Assembly (NCBI GenBank): GCA_026986655.1
Contig: JALSOD010000120.1
Coordinates: 1 to 12,459, forward strand
Length of the DNA: 12,459 nucleotides
Direction: 5' to 3'
Source of the DNA: Caldifarciminota bacterium
GTDB lineage: Bacteria > Hydrothermota > Hydrothermia > B15-G9 > WFZT01
A model generated the notes under the pieces. It saw only the letters and a program-made list of their open reading frames with translations. It made no database searches and was not told the origin of the DNA. The translations under genes were made by a program, and so were the position numbers. How positions within the stretch are numbered: the stretch's first letter is position 1; every line of letters begins with the position of its first letter. Below, piece by piece: positions 12,431-12,459 of this stretch.

Positions 12431-12459
12431 AATCTAAAGCACCATATTACAAATTGCAA
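12431..12459 (-). promoter_or_regulatory. Weak promoter candidate for the chrB-like gene
   Basis: TTGCAA (12459-12454), 17 bases, TAGATT (12436-12431) on the minus strand each match consensus at four of six positions. The start of transcription would fall at the ribosome site near 12424. The window edge hides any better site upstream. Confidence 0.25.

Overview
The window looks like a chromosomal piece of a bacterium, moderately AT-rich, with bacterial housekeeping genes (recN, nadK, secD, secF), near-consensus sigma70-type promoters (TTGACT-18-TATAAT, TTGACA-18-TAGTAT) and AGGAGG ribosome binding sites. The Lys/Glu-rich proteins, frequent AGA/AGG arginine codons and an archaeal-type prefoldin hint at a thermophile or an uncultured anaerobe. 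The respiratory iron-sulfur/cytochrome protein is of a kind common in Desulfobacterota and syntrophic bacteria. I cannot name the species or phylum.

Layout. (1) 1-4054, minus strand: a coupled operon secD-secF-nadK-recN (recN cut by the window edge), read from a strong promoter at 4025-4054. SecD starts with TTG and NadK with GTG; nadK and recN each overlap the upstream stop codon. (2) 4055-4236: gene-free, with nested inverted repeats. (3) 4237-7303, minus strand: a compact six-gene operon and the most unusual part of the window. In transcription order it encodes an unrecognised 230-aa protein, a 241-aa protein that reads like a shortened Csm5-type RAMP protein, a prefoldin alpha-like subunit, a 66-aa protein that resembles only the beta-hairpin core of prefoldin beta, a membrane-anchored beta-rich protein with a basic tail, and a multi-pass membrane protein. 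No CRISPR array or other cas gene is visible. (4) 7304-7546: a divergent AT-rich control region with perfect inverted repeats, a promoter for the six-gene operon, and a promoter whose predicted +1 falls on the start codon of the biotin carboxylase gene (leaderless).

(5) 7547-9542, plus strand: biotin carboxylase plus an overlapping biotin carrier protein, together about the size of an acyl-CoA carboxylase alpha chain; the carboxyltransferase is not here. (6) 9543-9680: a control region with a -10-like site followed by TGAC-N6-GTCA. (7) 9681-11675, plus strand: a 664-aa membrane cytochrome b / 2x[4Fe-4S] / double CCG-domain protein, probably an ETF:quinone oxidoreductase (EMO/DUF224 type) or a related HdrD-like enzyme. 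With the carboxylase this suggests acyl-CoA (propionate or fatty acid) metabolism coupled to the quinone pool. (8) 11676-11975: a convergent gap with three hairpins, one followed by a T-run. (9) 11976-12407, minus strand: a stand-alone ChrB C-terminal-domain protein.

The strongest candidate for an undescribed system is the six-gene operon: a prefoldin-type chaperone with a miniature beta partner, joined to a Csm5-like RAMP protein and two envelope proteins. The family calls for the 66-aa and 241-aa proteins rest on motif reading alone and need profile or structure searches.
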